From contig OX381713.1 of assembly GCA_947462335.1 (NCBI GenBank), positions 19,770,381 through 19,834,380 of the forward strand: DNA of 64,000 nucleotides. Reading direction: 5' to 3'. The notes under the pieces are model-generated. The model was not told the DNA's origin. It worked only from the letters and a program-made list of their open reading frames with translations, and ran no database searches. Positions 39,581-49,599 of this stretch are shown here, piece after piece. The stretch comes from Harmothoe impar. Its lineage: Eukaryota; Annelida; Polychaeta; Phyllodocida; Polynoidae. Both the position numbers and the translations under genes were made by a program. The stretch's first letter is position 1. Every line of letters begins with the position of its first letter.

Positions 39581-39929
39581 GTTTTTGTTCCTGTATACGT
39601 ATTGTCTGCATTTAAATGTCAATATAAAAAGGCATACATATATTAGTCATTTCATATCAGCCATATGTTTCAATGTGGTTATTCGTTGATGTGAAGAGTG
39701 ATTAAATCTTGATTAGAATAGCACATTTTTAGAGAATTTATAGATATCGAGGGCTAATAACCAAAAGGTCTTATGTCACTTTTTAGTTATTCTGAGTAAG
39801 TCAAGAAAAACATTTTTATTTTACGATTAGCCCTTTTTTCAAGGGAAACTATCTCAGTATTGTTTTTTTGTTAGGTAGGTGATGATTTGAAAGAATCCCG
39901 TCCAAGAATAAACAGCAGTTGGTCTCAAA

Positions 39930-40345
39930 TAACAGAATGTTTAATATAGAACCATTTGGTACTGATTTATGTGTCATAATGAAGAATTCGCCTAGTGCAA
40001 AAGCATCTTATCTCAAAATACACCATTTTGGTTCATACAATATCTTACACAAAACTCATTATTTCTCTAACAAAAAGTCTTATCTTGATATAGGACCTTT
40101 TGGCCTTAGACCCATAGCACAAAATGCTGAACACCTTTCCTGCCAAAAGGCTCTATCTTGATATAGGATCTTTTGGTTTTATACATGTGTAAAAAATGTT
40201 CGACACCGTGCCTGGTAAAAGGCTCTATCTGGACATAGCACCTTTTGGTTACAGGCGAATGGCATACATTACTAGGCATTTATCCTGTCAAACAGCTCTA
40301 TCTTGCCATACAACCTTTTGGTTCTAAACTTTTTCCAAAACAATG
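39930..40345 (+). repeat. Degenerate ~74-bp tandem array with AGGACCTTTTGGTT core
   Basis: Units recur around 39940, 40005, 40078, 40152, 40224 and 40299. Each has CTCTATCTTGATATAG followed by a variant of GGACCTTTTGGTT, and often GCCAAAAGG just before. The words CCAAAAGG and CCTTTTGG within a unit form a small inverted repeat. An 80-codon frame through it is a by-product. Confidence 0.65.
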
Positions 40346-40349
40346 TCCA

Positions 40350-43300
40350 AGTCATCTTGCCAGAAAGCGGTATATTATGGTTTTCCATGAAAAAAGATTC
40401 CCTATATTCCTTACACACTAGACATTCCATCTTTTATCATTTGTATCATAAAGCTGCTACATTTGGACATTTGTTTCACAAAAACAAACACCGATTCTTG
40501 ATCAGAGTAATGTAAAACTAGTCAGACAGAATTGTTTTAGTGAAGACCAAGACCCCAATAACGGGTGAGAGGACCCTGGGAGTACTATGGATCCCTGCAA
40601 AGGTTGGCAGAGCATATACAGGTGCAAGATGGAATGAAGATTGCAGTTGCAGGCCATACACAAAGAGTTGAAGACTAGAATGATAGATCAGAGTCCCCAT
40701 ACTGAGGCTGAAGATCGCTAAAAGGGGCCAAGAGCTCGGATAGGGGGATTATGATCATCTTTGAAGTCAATCCATGTATTAAGGGGCATGCTAAAAAGAG
40801 GTGATAGATTGACATCAACAATGCATACCTGGTGTTCTTTACATGATTGTTAATAGGAGGATACTTTTTTGTTTACGGACCATGAGCTGGCATTATCTCT
40901 GGGCCATTGTACCAAGATCAGTCTCTGCAGGAATGTTGCTAATGGTAATAAACCTCATAATATTTGTTGAATAGGAAGGGTTCTGATTGCAATAGTAGTG
41001 ATAGGGGACATTTGAAAAATATTAAAACTGCCCGGAACCTCTTTTTTGGGGTATTTTTCAACTTTGAGGGGCCATGAATCAAAAAATCTAAGTCCGATTC
41101 ACTTTTTTTTAAACTTTCTGAAAGCCTAGAGTGTTCCCTCTTACATGCAATCAAAAGGACCTAGTATAGTGCAGGTATTTTTATTGTATGGCTGGTGGAA
41201 GGTGAAAAAGACTAAAATCACTAAGATAGTCCATTTTTCTGGGGTCTGACTCACATACATTAAGATATTGTATTTGCCCAATGTCCAGGCAAACTAGTTT
41301 GATTGCATTGGTAACCCGGATATTACCTACCTCCGATGGATAAGTCTTACTGTAGTTAGGTATAGACGCAAAATAATGTTTTACTTGAAAATGCGTATTT
41401 TCTCATGGTATAGGGCCGGTGGTTAAGACACAAATTACATTTTTCAAGGCTGATAGTGAATGGGCTAACTCTTTAGGGGACCACACCCAGTACCATTTCC
41501 CACATTACTGTTAGCATTATTGTGTTTTTTTGTGCAAGTAAATATTCATCATCTTGGTTGAATGTTTGATAATGTTGTTAACTTGATGGAGTGAAACATC
41601 CATTGTGAGAGATATGGCAAAAAATAGGAGCTAAAATTCAACATTTTGCTATCAACATTTCTTGGAGACCAGACTAGATACAATGTCCCAAAGGGTCTCA
41701 TTTGAAAGATAATTAAATTTCTGAGCTACCCCTCCAGATACATTTAGCCAAATGGGGTCCTATTGCAACTTTGCTAGGAAAAAGAGTGAAAACTTGGAAA
41801 AACGTGCAATTTCAACATTTTAGAATGATGATTGCCATGCCAACAGAAATTCCATTTTTCCAATACTTCATTCTGAAATGATATAATAATATTCTATCCT
41901 TGCTTTAAATAGGTATTATAACGTCCTGTTGCGTGCCATTTGGTCATCAAATAAATGTCATTGAACTAGAAAAATGTAGGGCTAGATGACTGGAGTCATA
42001 ACCTTGAGTCCCAAAGAAACCTAAAGCCCCCCAAGATTTCTCAATCCCTCCAGTACTCCTCAAGCTACCAGGATTCACCAAAATTCCCCAGGATCCGCCT
42101 GGTATATTCCCCACAGTTCATTTAGTAAATGATTCAAGTCAGTGTGTGGAGAAGTTCAGGAACTTGGAAGAGTCTCATTAGCTGGTGGTGCACTGTTATA
42201 TAAACAGTAAACAGCCAGGTACAGATAGGTGACCAACTACCCGCTGGTCATTTTGCTTTCTAATTGTGTATAGTCTCGTTTGTAAACACCCCTGGAAGAG
42301 TCGAGTGGGTTCGTTTATATTTCCAACCAGGGGGGGGGGGCACCAAGAGCCGTAGCAAAATCCGTATTGAGTGGCTAGAGTGGAAACAACACTCAGTCAT
42401 TTTAACCATATTTTAAGCAGTTATTACACAAAAGCTATTCAAGTTTAATTTCTGCTGTATTTTTTCCTGGGAAGATTTACCCTTTTGCAAGTTATATTTC
42501 AATGTAGCATTATAAAGCTTTTGTCGTTATCTCAATATCACTGTTTCATTCATGCTCTCTCAATGCAATACAAAATGTACTGGGGGTAGGCTATACGACC
42601 ATGGCCCTCCTACAGCCCAGTGGTGCCACCTGACACCAATCATGTATACTAAAGACCTTGTCCCCATGCTGGATTGAACAGTGTGGCCTCCTCCTCGCCC
42701 TGTTCGAGCTGCAGCTGCATATAATGCTTCACGGGATAGAGGGCGCTGTGGGTCTTGGTGCCCACCCCCCTGATCTCCAACCAAAGACTAAAGCCTATGC
42801 ATGTCATGATTTTACACACCCCAAAGTGGTGGCGGTTTCTAAGGGTTCTAGCAGTAGGTAGCACAACGGATTTTCAGAAAGACTGTCAAATGCTTCATCT
42901 AAACATGTCAGTGTAGAGGGAATCAATGGAAATCCATCCATATAGGCCGTTTTTCCCTGCTGTCATTAGTTAATTAACTATGATTTTTTGAAAAATATTT
43001 TCTGGGGAAATGCACCTGTCAGGTTCTCCTCAGGTAGACCTGGATCACAATTCAGCTATCCCTCACCTTTATGGTGACCTAGCAGGTAGCTACTGCCTTC
43101 TGGTGAGGAGTAGTAACATCTTAGACTGTTGTGCCCAATGGTACTTAGGCGCCATGTGTTAAAAAATATAACTAATCCTTCAGTTTTCTTAAACATTATA
43201 GCTATCCCTTCAGTAAACACACCCCTGTCGCCAATTTTAGCCAAGACATTTAATTTCTAACTAAAGTGTATCATATTGAGATAGGATAGCTCTATCTATT

Positions 43301-43829
43301 GGCAGGAGTTTTGGGAGGTTTTGGGAAAATGTCTCCATATGTTCCACATGACAAGTTGATGTCCATATTTGCACTTTTATGGCAAATACACATCATAGAT
43401 ATAAAATTCAAACGATACTCTGGGATGAGGTCCTAACATTGTATATCTATGTCCTGCAAACAGCTAGTTAATAGACAAAATACTCTGTGATTTAGAGCAG
43501 TTTTACTACATGTCATGCTGAGTGCCTGGTTCAGAAAATCCGTTCCAGGTCACCAAATTATGTCAAAATTCCTTAACATTACAGCATCAAATCACCAGTT
43601 TATCATCAAATTTACTTATAAGGGATCTAATAGGCAGACAGTTTCAATCATATACCCTCCAATTTTTATCACATTTGGTTCGTGAGATATGCTGGGGGGA
43701 GAGCTAGACCCATGCTTACCAGGCTGCTTTAGCACTGTGACAGATACAAGCGTCTGAAAGAGGCCACTAATTGTTCTACCTACTAGCAGGCCTAAACTCA
43801 TAAATAGGGGTCTCAGTGCACAAAGACGG
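40350..43829. other. No gene recognised
   Basis: Unique-looking AT-rich sequence. No tandem structure, inverted termini or convincing exon was seen. Short frames near 42560-42864 overlap on both strands. Confidence 0.4.
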
Positions 43830-44485
43830 GTCTTAGTGCACACAGAGGAGCCTTAGTACACACAGAGGGACCTTTGTGCACACAAAGGGGTATCACCATA
43901 CACAACTTGGTCTCACTGCATACACAGAGGTCTCACTGCAAAGAGAGTAGTTTAACCACACATGGATGGGTCCCACTGCACACACAGGGGTCTCAATACA
44001 CACAGAGGGGTCTCACGCACACAGAGGGTCTCAGTGCACACAGAGGGGTCTCAGTGCACACAGAGGGGTCTCAGTCCACACAGAGGGGTCTCACCACACA
44101 CAGAGATGTCTCATGCACACAGAGGGGTCTCAGCACACATAGAGGGAGATGACAGTGCATAAAGGAGTCTCAGTGAACACACAGAGGGTCTTGGTGCATA
44201 CAAATGAGTCTTAGTGCATACAGAGGGGGTTTCAGTACACACACAGGGTCTCAGTGTACACAAAGGGGTTTCAGTGCACACAGAGGGGTCTCACCACACA
44301 CAGTGGGTTCTCATGCACACAGGGGGGTCTCAATACACACAGAGGGGTATCAACGTGCACAAAGGAGTCTCAGTACACACACACAGGGTCTCAGTGTACA
44401 CAAAGGGGGTTCAGTGCACACAGAGGGGTCTCACCACACACAGAGGGGTTTCAGGGCACACACAGAGGGCTCAGTACATACAGGT
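43830..44485 (+). repeat. 20-bp minisatellite (GGTCTCAGTGCACACAGAGG)
   Basis: About thirty units of 20 bp, with common variants CACCACACACAGAGGGGTCT and CAATACACACAGAGGGG. Units on the left edge (43810-43960) are more diverged than the centre. A 20-bp unit without stops is read in a different frame in each successive copy, so all three plus-strand frames are open for 66-113 codons and give THRG/TQRG-type peptides. This is why several overlapping frames occur here, and I do not regard any as a gene. Confidence 0.9.
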
Positions 44486-44904
44486 GTATTATAGAGAGGG
44501 AATGGTCGATAGGGGATGGGCAGAGAAGCAGAACAATTGTATAGTAAAGGTATGAGACATCACAGTAGGGAGAGGATATTATGTTAGGCATTCAAAGACA
44601 GGTATAACCTTTGGTTTACCCAAATCAGTGGGAGTACTGGGGACGTATTTCGTCAGCATGATTGGGTCAATTTAAGTGCTGAAAGTCAATTTAAGGCCAT
44701 ACATGTGCAATTTGAGACATGGGGAAAATAAGTGGGTCAAAGTTCGAAGTCACAGGTCAGAGTTTACTAACGGTGGCGCCACCTATACATCAGTTTTCTC
44801 AACACACCGGATGTTGACCAATCCCAGAGACACCCGCAGCACAAGATGGATGCCACCAGGGGATGCTCATCACTCACACTCACTCTTCAAGCACAACCTC
44901 CCAT
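44486..44904. other. No gene recognised
   Basis: A short unique stretch between a minisatellite and a MITE. It includes GGTGGCGCCACC (about 44772) and GCCACCAGGGG (about 44851), motifs also seen in other CpG-bearing spots of the window. Confidence 0.4.
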
Positions 44905-45114
44905 TTAACCCTTTAAGGCCGACCAAAAAAAGTATTTGCTGGTGATGAGGGCGAGACATTTTCCCTGGGAACTTTCCCTGGGCCGAGCCTTTGCTGATTC
45001 CCATAGAGTTATGTCGACTATAGTCGATGCTCGGCCGTTCATGGCATCGACTATAGTCGATGCTCGGCCGTTCATGGCATCGACTATAGTTGATGCTCGG
45101 CCCTAAAGGGTTAA
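44905..45114. mobile_element. piggyBac-like MITE with TTAA target site
   Basis: The element is 44909-45110 (202 bp), flanked by TTAA (44905-44908 and 45111-45114). It starts CCCTTTAAGGCCGA and ends TCGGCCCTAAAGGG, a near-perfect 14-bp terminal inverted repeat. TTAA duplication with CCC-starting ends is the piggyBac hallmark. The right half holds three tandem copies of a 33-bp unit containing the palindrome ATCGACTATAGTCGAT and the word GCTCGGCCG. No transposase is present. Confidence 0.85.
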
Positions 45115-45241
45115 GTACATGTCCGCATCGAGAAGCGTCGCAATCTTGCATGCCTGTTTGGAGAGCGGAAGTAAAAAAACTGAGTTAATCAGGATGGCTT
45201 ATTTGTAAATTGTATATATATCAGAGTAGATTTTGGCGCGT

Positions 45242-45547
45242 TAAGGGAGTGTTCATTTATTAATTACAGGGGGGGGGTGAGATTTTGCGCTGAGGGGCGA
45301 AATCTTTTTACGCCCCCCCCCCCCCCCCCTTGAGAGCGCGTGGACATTTTTCGCCCCCGCCCCTTTGAACTATAGTAACGCGCGGGCTTTTTTGCTATAA
45401 AGGAGCTTATTTTTATGCGCCCCCCCCCTCAAGAGGGGTCAGAATTTTTTACGCCCCCCCCCCCTCAGGAGGGGTCAGAGATTTTACGCCCCCCCCCCCC
45501 CCCGAAACCCACCATCCCCCTATAAAAAATAAATGAACACTCCCTAA
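45242..45547. mobile_element. PIF/Harbinger-like MITE B with TAA target duplication
   Basis: The element is 45245-45544 (300 bp), flanked by TAA at 45242-45244 and 45545-45547. It starts GGGAGTGTTCATTTATT and ends with the exact complement AATAAATGAACACTCCC. The interior alternates long C runs with TTTTTACGCCCC and AGGGGTCAGA-like blocks. Termini and C-run architecture match MITE A at 2848-3551, so both belong to one family although the target triplet differs (TTA, TAA). Confidence 0.88.
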
Positions 45548-46073
45548 TATTTGGAGTTTGATCAACTGTATCTATATTGAAAGCTTAAACTCTCTGGGTC
45601 AGATTATCAATTATTTTTCTATGAATTGTATTGCTTCGTACCTCCTCCCATGAATAACTCACGCTGATTGCACTATAAGAAGTAAAGGTGAATTTAAGCC
45701 AACATTTGCCGGCAGTTCTGGTTCAGATTATTTATCTTAAAACTACAGAAACCGAGTTATTGTAAGTTAACAGCAATGTACAATTTGGTTACCTACAGCA
45801 GGTAATTACAACAAATAATTGTTGTAAATATTTCTTGGGCAAATGTCCTACTACGTACCATTGCAGAAGCGGTGTGAGCAAGCATATCCACATCTAAATA
45901 ATTCAATTCATATGACTTGTAATATTATAGAAGTATACCAATTATTATAATCATGATGCATGCAGATATTTCATTCATTCCAATTCCATAACTTTTTAAG
46001 ACATTGTAAGAGCTCTATTTGGCTAACTTTTAGGGTTATATATTATTCTTATTTGAAATTCTCATTCTAAAGA
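45548..46073. other. Host flank left of element 1; no gene recognised
   Basis: An AT-rich unique stretch. It ends with ACTCTG (46074-46079), the left copy of the target duplication of element 1. Confidence 0.5.
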
Positions 46074-46079
46074 ACTCTG

Positions 46080-46423
46080 AGTAGTATAGTATGTATCGGA
46101 ACGGGACTATAGTTAACTACTGTTTATTACTCAATCGACCTGCAGCCAATCAGAGGCCTCCATTTGGTCACGTGACCCCCTCATTTGCATAATTACGTAA
46201 TAGGCCACGCCCCCTCATTTGCATAATTACGTAATAGGCCACGCCCCCTTGATCACCAGCCAATCAGGGGCCGCCATTTGGTCACGTGACCCCCTCATTT
46301 GCATAATAGGCCACGCCCCCTTGATCACGTGACCCCCTCATTTGCATAGTAGACTACGCCCCTTTGATCACCAGCCAATCAGAGGTCGCCATTTGGTCAC
46401 GTGACCCCCTCATTTGCATAATA
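46080..46423 (+). repeat. Left TIR of element 1: dense array of factor-binding consensus sites
   Basis: After an 82-bp terminus shared with element 2, the TIR is a quasi-tandem array of complete consensus sites. The octamer ATTTGCAT occurs five times. GGTCACGTGACC or GATCACGTGACC occurs repeatedly. AGCCAATCAG (NF-Y type) occurs three times, ATTACGTAAT (C/EBP or PAR-bZIP type) twice, and CCACGCCCC (GC/KLF box) several times. The arrangement is more like a viral enhancer than a transposase-binding end. The motifs are read directly; their activity is inferred. Confidence 0.85.
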
Positions 46424-46483
46424 GGCCGCGCCCCCTTGATCACGTGACCCCTTCATTGGCATGATAGGCCACAACAACATCAC

Positions 46484-46575
46484 GTGGCTATCTTTGTTTG
46501 TAAACAACACCACGTGGCTCTCTTTGTTTGTAAACAACACCACGTGGCTCTCTTGTTTGTAAATAACACCTACTA
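46484..46575. promoter_or_regulatory. Three tandem forkhead plus CACGTG units inside element 1
   Basis: About 31-bp units combine CACGTGGCTCTC with TTTGTTTGTAAACAACAC. TGTTTGTAAACA is a palindromic forkhead-type site and CACGTG an E-box. They lie between the left TIR and the stop codon of the alanine-rich gene and extend the TIR's theme with new motifs. Confidence 0.6.
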
Positions 46576-46625
46576 AGTTTAGTCATAGGTAGCAGTAGTG
46601 TTTGTAAATAACGCTTACTAAGTTT

Positions 46626-47717
46626 TCAGTCATAGGTGTCTAGAGCAGCAGCAGCAGCAGCATCTTCAGCAGCAGCAGCAGCAGCAGCCGCGTCATAAGT
46701 GTCTAGAGCAGCAGCCACGTCATAGATGACTAGTGCAGCAGCAGCAGCAGCATCTTCAGCAGCAGCAGCAGCGTCATAGGTGTCTAGAGCAGCAGCTGCA
46801 GTAGCAGCAGCGTCATAGGTGTCTAGAGCAGCGGCAGCAGCATCTTCAGCAGCAGCAGTAGCAGCAGCGGCAGCAGCAGTAGCAGCAGTAGCATCTTCAG
46901 CAGCAGCAGCGGCAGCATCTTCAGCAAAAGCAGCAGCAGCCGCGTCATAGGTGTCTAGAGCAGCGGCAGCAGCATCTTCAGCAGCAGCAGTAGCAGCAGC
47001 GGCAGCAGCATCTTCAGCAGCAGCAGCAGCGTCATAGGTGTCTAGAGCAGCAGCGTCATAGGTGTCTAGAGCAGCAGCCGCAGCAGCAGCAGCATCTTCA
47101 GCAGCAGCAGCCGCAGCAGCAGTAGCATCTTCAGCAGCAGTAGCAGCAGCAGCAGCAACATCTTCAGCATCAACAGCATCTTCAGCAAAAGCAAAAGCCC
47201 GTAACTTAGCATCATGTGCATCAGCCATAGCCGTAACAGCGACACTGCGACTAGCATAAGCAAAACAGGCTATTTTTTTAGCAGCTGTACAAGCATTTAT
47301 AGCATTAGCCCTAGCAGCAGCCGCAACAGCGACACTTTTAGCAGACGTTGCAGCATCAGTAGCAGCAGCATCGGTAGCAAGAGCGGAAACAGTAGCAAAA
47401 ACATTAGCAGCACGAGCAGCAGCGGCGAGAGTAACAGCAGCGTTGTTAGCAGCATTGGCAACTTCGTATGCAGCATGTGTAGCACGAACAGCGATACGAG
47501 CTTCACGTTTTGCACGAGCAGCAGCAATAGCTGCAGAAGTAGCCATCACACTTTCCAGCCACCCGTACGAATCTTGATAAAAACCAACCTCCACCTTGCT
47601 ACTTGTTAACTCATCAGTAAACATGGACGTCTCCTCGTGTGGTGTTGTCGCGGCTCTGTAGTAGTGTTGGGATTGCTCACATTCGGTAGAACGTAGAGTG
47701 ATTCCTGATGACGCCAT
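46626..47717 (-). CDS. Alanine-rich repetitive protein, 363 residues
   Basis: An uninterrupted frame starts at ATGGCG with a favourable context (AGCATGG) and ends LDTYD-stop just inside the left TIR. Residues 1-60 are non-repetitive and polar (…TDELTSSKVEVGFYQD…). Residues 60-175 are Ala-rich with regular Arg/Lys/Asp/Thr, as expected of a long helix (AAIAAARAKREARIAV). Residues 180-363 are repeats of runs of Ala broken by AEDA and ALDTYDA motifs, encoded by GCT/GCA-type triplets (CAG repeats on the plus strand). No signal peptide or membrane segment is evident. Element 2's equivalent would lie in or beyond the gap. I recognise no family. A structural or nucleic-acid-binding role is possible. 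A purely non-coding triplet expansion is the alternative, but the non-repetitive N-terminus and single stop argue for a gene. Confidence 0.6.
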   Translation of the reverse strand: MASSGITLRSTECEQSQHYYRAATTPHEETSMFTDELTSSKVEVGFYQDSYGWLESVMATSAAIAAARAKREARIAVRATHAAYEVANAANNAAVTLAAAARAANVFATVSALATDAAATDAATSAKSVAVAAAARANAINACTAAKKIACFAYASRSVAVTAMADAHDAKLRAFAFAEDAVDAEDVAAAAATAAEDATAAAAAAAEDAAAAAAAALDTYDAAALDTYDAAAAAEDAAAAAATAAAEDAAAAALDTYDAAAAAFAEDAAAAAAEDATAATAAAAAATAAAEDAAAAALDTYDAAATAAAALDTYDAAAAAEDAAAAAALVIYDVAAALDTYDAAAAAAAAEDAAAAAALDTYD

Positions 47718-48039
47718 GCTGAAGGTGGTAGAAGAAGTGTGTGGGACTCATGTTTCACTCTCGCTTATGTACTAGGCTCCGAGATAAGCTTCTTAACTCA
47801 AGAGGAAAACTCTCACTAGGAAGGCGACCAGCTGTCTACCTGTGTAGGTGCGGGTTCGTTACATCTTTAATCCTGTTCGACCCCCCGAGGAAATAGATGA
47901 AAAAAACAAAAGACCATCTTTCAAGCACTCGAATCCGCAGTCAGTAGGAAGCTATAAGGAGCTTAACTTGTGTTTGATTTAAGCTGTCTACCACACGCAC
48001 GCGCTTGTAGTCACAGCTAGAGTGGCAGACTTCCGTCCG
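47718..48039. promoter_or_regulatory. Likely upstream region of the alanine-rich gene
   Basis: This interval is upstream of the minus-strand start. I see no TATA box at a fitting distance and no other coding frame. It separates two transcription units that probably diverge, since the TATA-driven module lies to the right on the plus strand. Confidence 0.3.
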
Positions 48040-48600
48040 CCCGCTGGCGCATGACAATCGACTTTAGACACCCCCTGTAGTTTTTTTTTGCATACACAGT
48101 TGACTAGCATCTTAATCTCTTACCCAGCTATAAGCCCATATACATGTAACACGCATTACTCCTCTTTATGGTAATTATCAGATCGATTTAAGGGTGGAAA
48201 AGGCTTAGGTGATTTAGGTCCCTCTCTAGCTGAAAACAGGCTTAGACCATAGCATGTAGGCAGCCGGCCGCGTTAAACACCCCCTGTAGGTTTTTTTTTG
48301 TTTTTTGTATACACTCTCGATCCCCTCTCTAGGTGAAAACAAAGCTTAGAAGATGCGGTGATCCGGCCACCGGCTGGCGCGTCACACCTGTCGTTAATCA
48401 CCCCCTGTAGGCTTTGTATACACTCTCTAGGTGAAAACAAAAGCTCCCTCCACGGGCTGGCGCGTCACACCTGTCGTTAAAACGCCCCCTGTAGTGTTAG
48501 TATACACAGTTGCCCCGCCTTATCTATTCACCAGCTATAAGCCCATATACGTGTACATGTGATTTTTGATACCCTCTCTGGAATAGGGTGGGGCTCAAGG
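48040..48600. repeat. Four imperfect ~110-bp direct repeats with CACCCCCTGTAG core
   Basis: Near 48045, 48268, 48395 and 48470 the same order of words recurs: GGCTGGCGCGTCACAC, CTGTCGTTAA, CACCCCCTGTAG, GTATACAC and GGTGAAAACAAAGC. The same words occur inverted in element 2 near 62900-62960, and once in direct orientation near 63365. They sit just upstream of the TATA box at 48634 and may be repeated upstream promoter elements. Confidence 0.7.
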
Positions 48601-48633
48601 TGAAAACAAGATTAGACCATTCGCTCTCTCAGC

Positions 48634-48642
48634 TATATAAAG
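48634..48642 (+). promoter_or_regulatory. TATA box TATATAAAG, conserved in both elements
   Basis: GCTATATAAAGAGC is present here and, inverted, in element 2 (62699-62707). About 45 bp downstream the block GTACACTATCAGTCACGAGG is identical in both elements. It is followed by an ATG at 48702 opening MFAVW in both. Conservation of TATA, start region and ATG between otherwise diverged copies supports a real promoter. Confidence 0.7.
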
Positions 48643-48701
48643 AGCCTCAATTGTTCTTGCAACAGCACTTCACCACCGGTACACTATCAGTCACGAGGCA
48701 G

Positions 48702-48737
48702 ATGTTTGCGGTATGGGTCATACAGGTTACCTACTAA
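48702..48737 (+). CDS. Conserved very short reading frame or first exon (MFAVW…)
   Basis: ATGTTTGCGGTATGG opens a frame of only 11 codons, ending TAA. Element 2 has the same start (ATGTTTGCAGTATGG), but its frame runs 18 codons. In element 1, CAG is followed by GTTACC, so a splice donor after the eighth codon is conceivable; in element 2 the same point reads CAGAGG. It may be a leader peptide, an upstream frame or the first exon of a spliced gene. I cannot find a downstream exon with confidence. Confidence 0.25.
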   Translation: MFAVWVIQVTY

Positions 48738-49079
48738 TAGCGGTTTGGTGAGTAGATCACTTTTTTTCTCCTAAAAAAAACAACAAAAACGCCTCACTTA
48801 TGACTCAGGTATGTATATGTAGCACTGTTAGTGTAAGTACACAGTAGAATCTACTGTACTATAGACTCAACCCTCTGAAGACGGTGGAGCGCGTTAATGC
48901 GCAGGTCTGTGTCGGCGTCACTTGTTTTTTATTCTAACTAAAAAAGAAAAAAAGTCAGAAGTCAATCTACGACCTATCAAAGACAAATTTGTGATAAGTT
49001 CAAACTAAATAAGAGACAGTTTGAGCGTCTCTTAGTCGCTGTCAAAGATGCGAATAACGAACGCGCTGAGGGCGGGGTT

Positions 49080-49571
49080 CAGGTCACGTATAGTTCCCCG
49101 CTCTTTCGTCAGATGGCGCCACAATAGGGGTTTTGTACATTCCTAAGATGCTCGCGAACATTTCAACGCATAATGAGCTATATAGGCAACAAAGTGCGCT
49201 TCTGAATATATTAAAATATAAAAAACAATTCAATATTGTGTATTTCTGATAGAAATGAGGCAGTTTCTTTGAATACCAACTAAACTATAGCGAGATGAAA
49301 AATACCACACCATATCTAAGGCTTTATAAAAGATACATAGTCAGAAACTCTCGCCGAGTCGGCAATCTGAAAAACGGATCAACTCGTTTTGACTCGTTGT
49401 GCCACAAGGGCCCCCATCTAACGGGGGCCCTTTGAGGTCAGTCTGTCAAACCACAGTGATCCATGCTGCTTAACACTAGGCGTAATTAATTACGCCCATG
49501 TTGTGCAGCATCTAACCAACTGACAGTGTCAGTTGGTTGGCCCCTCTTTAGGGGCCACACAATAAAATAAA
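49080..49571 (+). ncRNA. Structured-RNA-like module ending in hairpins and AATAAA
   Basis: This block is conserved with three inverted copies in element 2 (59929-60445, 61079-61535, 61790-62240). At its 3' end are serial hairpins: AAGGGCCCCC/GGGGGCCCTT (about 49404-49433), the palindrome GGCGTAATTAATTACGCC (about 49479), AACCAACTGAC/GTCAGTTGGTT (49514-49538) and GGCCCCTCTTTAGGGGCC (49539-49556). AATAAA follows at 49561. Hairpin sequences differ between copies while pairing is kept; for example element 2 has ACTAACTC/GAGTTAGT at the third position. No long frame is shared by all copies, so a structured transcript end is more likely than a protein. Confidence 0.5.
49561..49571 (+). terminator. 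Double polyadenylation signal AATAAAATAAA
   Basis: Two overlapping AATAAA words lie 5 bases after the GGCCCC hairpin. CACACAATAAA is conserved at the same spot in all three element 2 copies, read inverted. This marks the probable 3' end of the transcript driven by the TATA box at 48634. Confidence 0.5.
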
Positions 49572-49599
49572 GAATAGAGGCCTAAGGGAACGTTCACAA

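Noticed and set aside
43874..44555. Overlapping 66-113-residue THRG/TQRG proteins
   Set aside because: All three plus frames are open over the 20-bp repeat. None has a non-repetitive domain or flanking exon signal.
47062..47609. Plus-strand Ser-rich and Ala-rich frames opposite the alanine-rich gene
   Set aside because: Antisense readings of the same CAG/CTG triplets. They lack a non-repetitive start region such as the minus-strand gene has.
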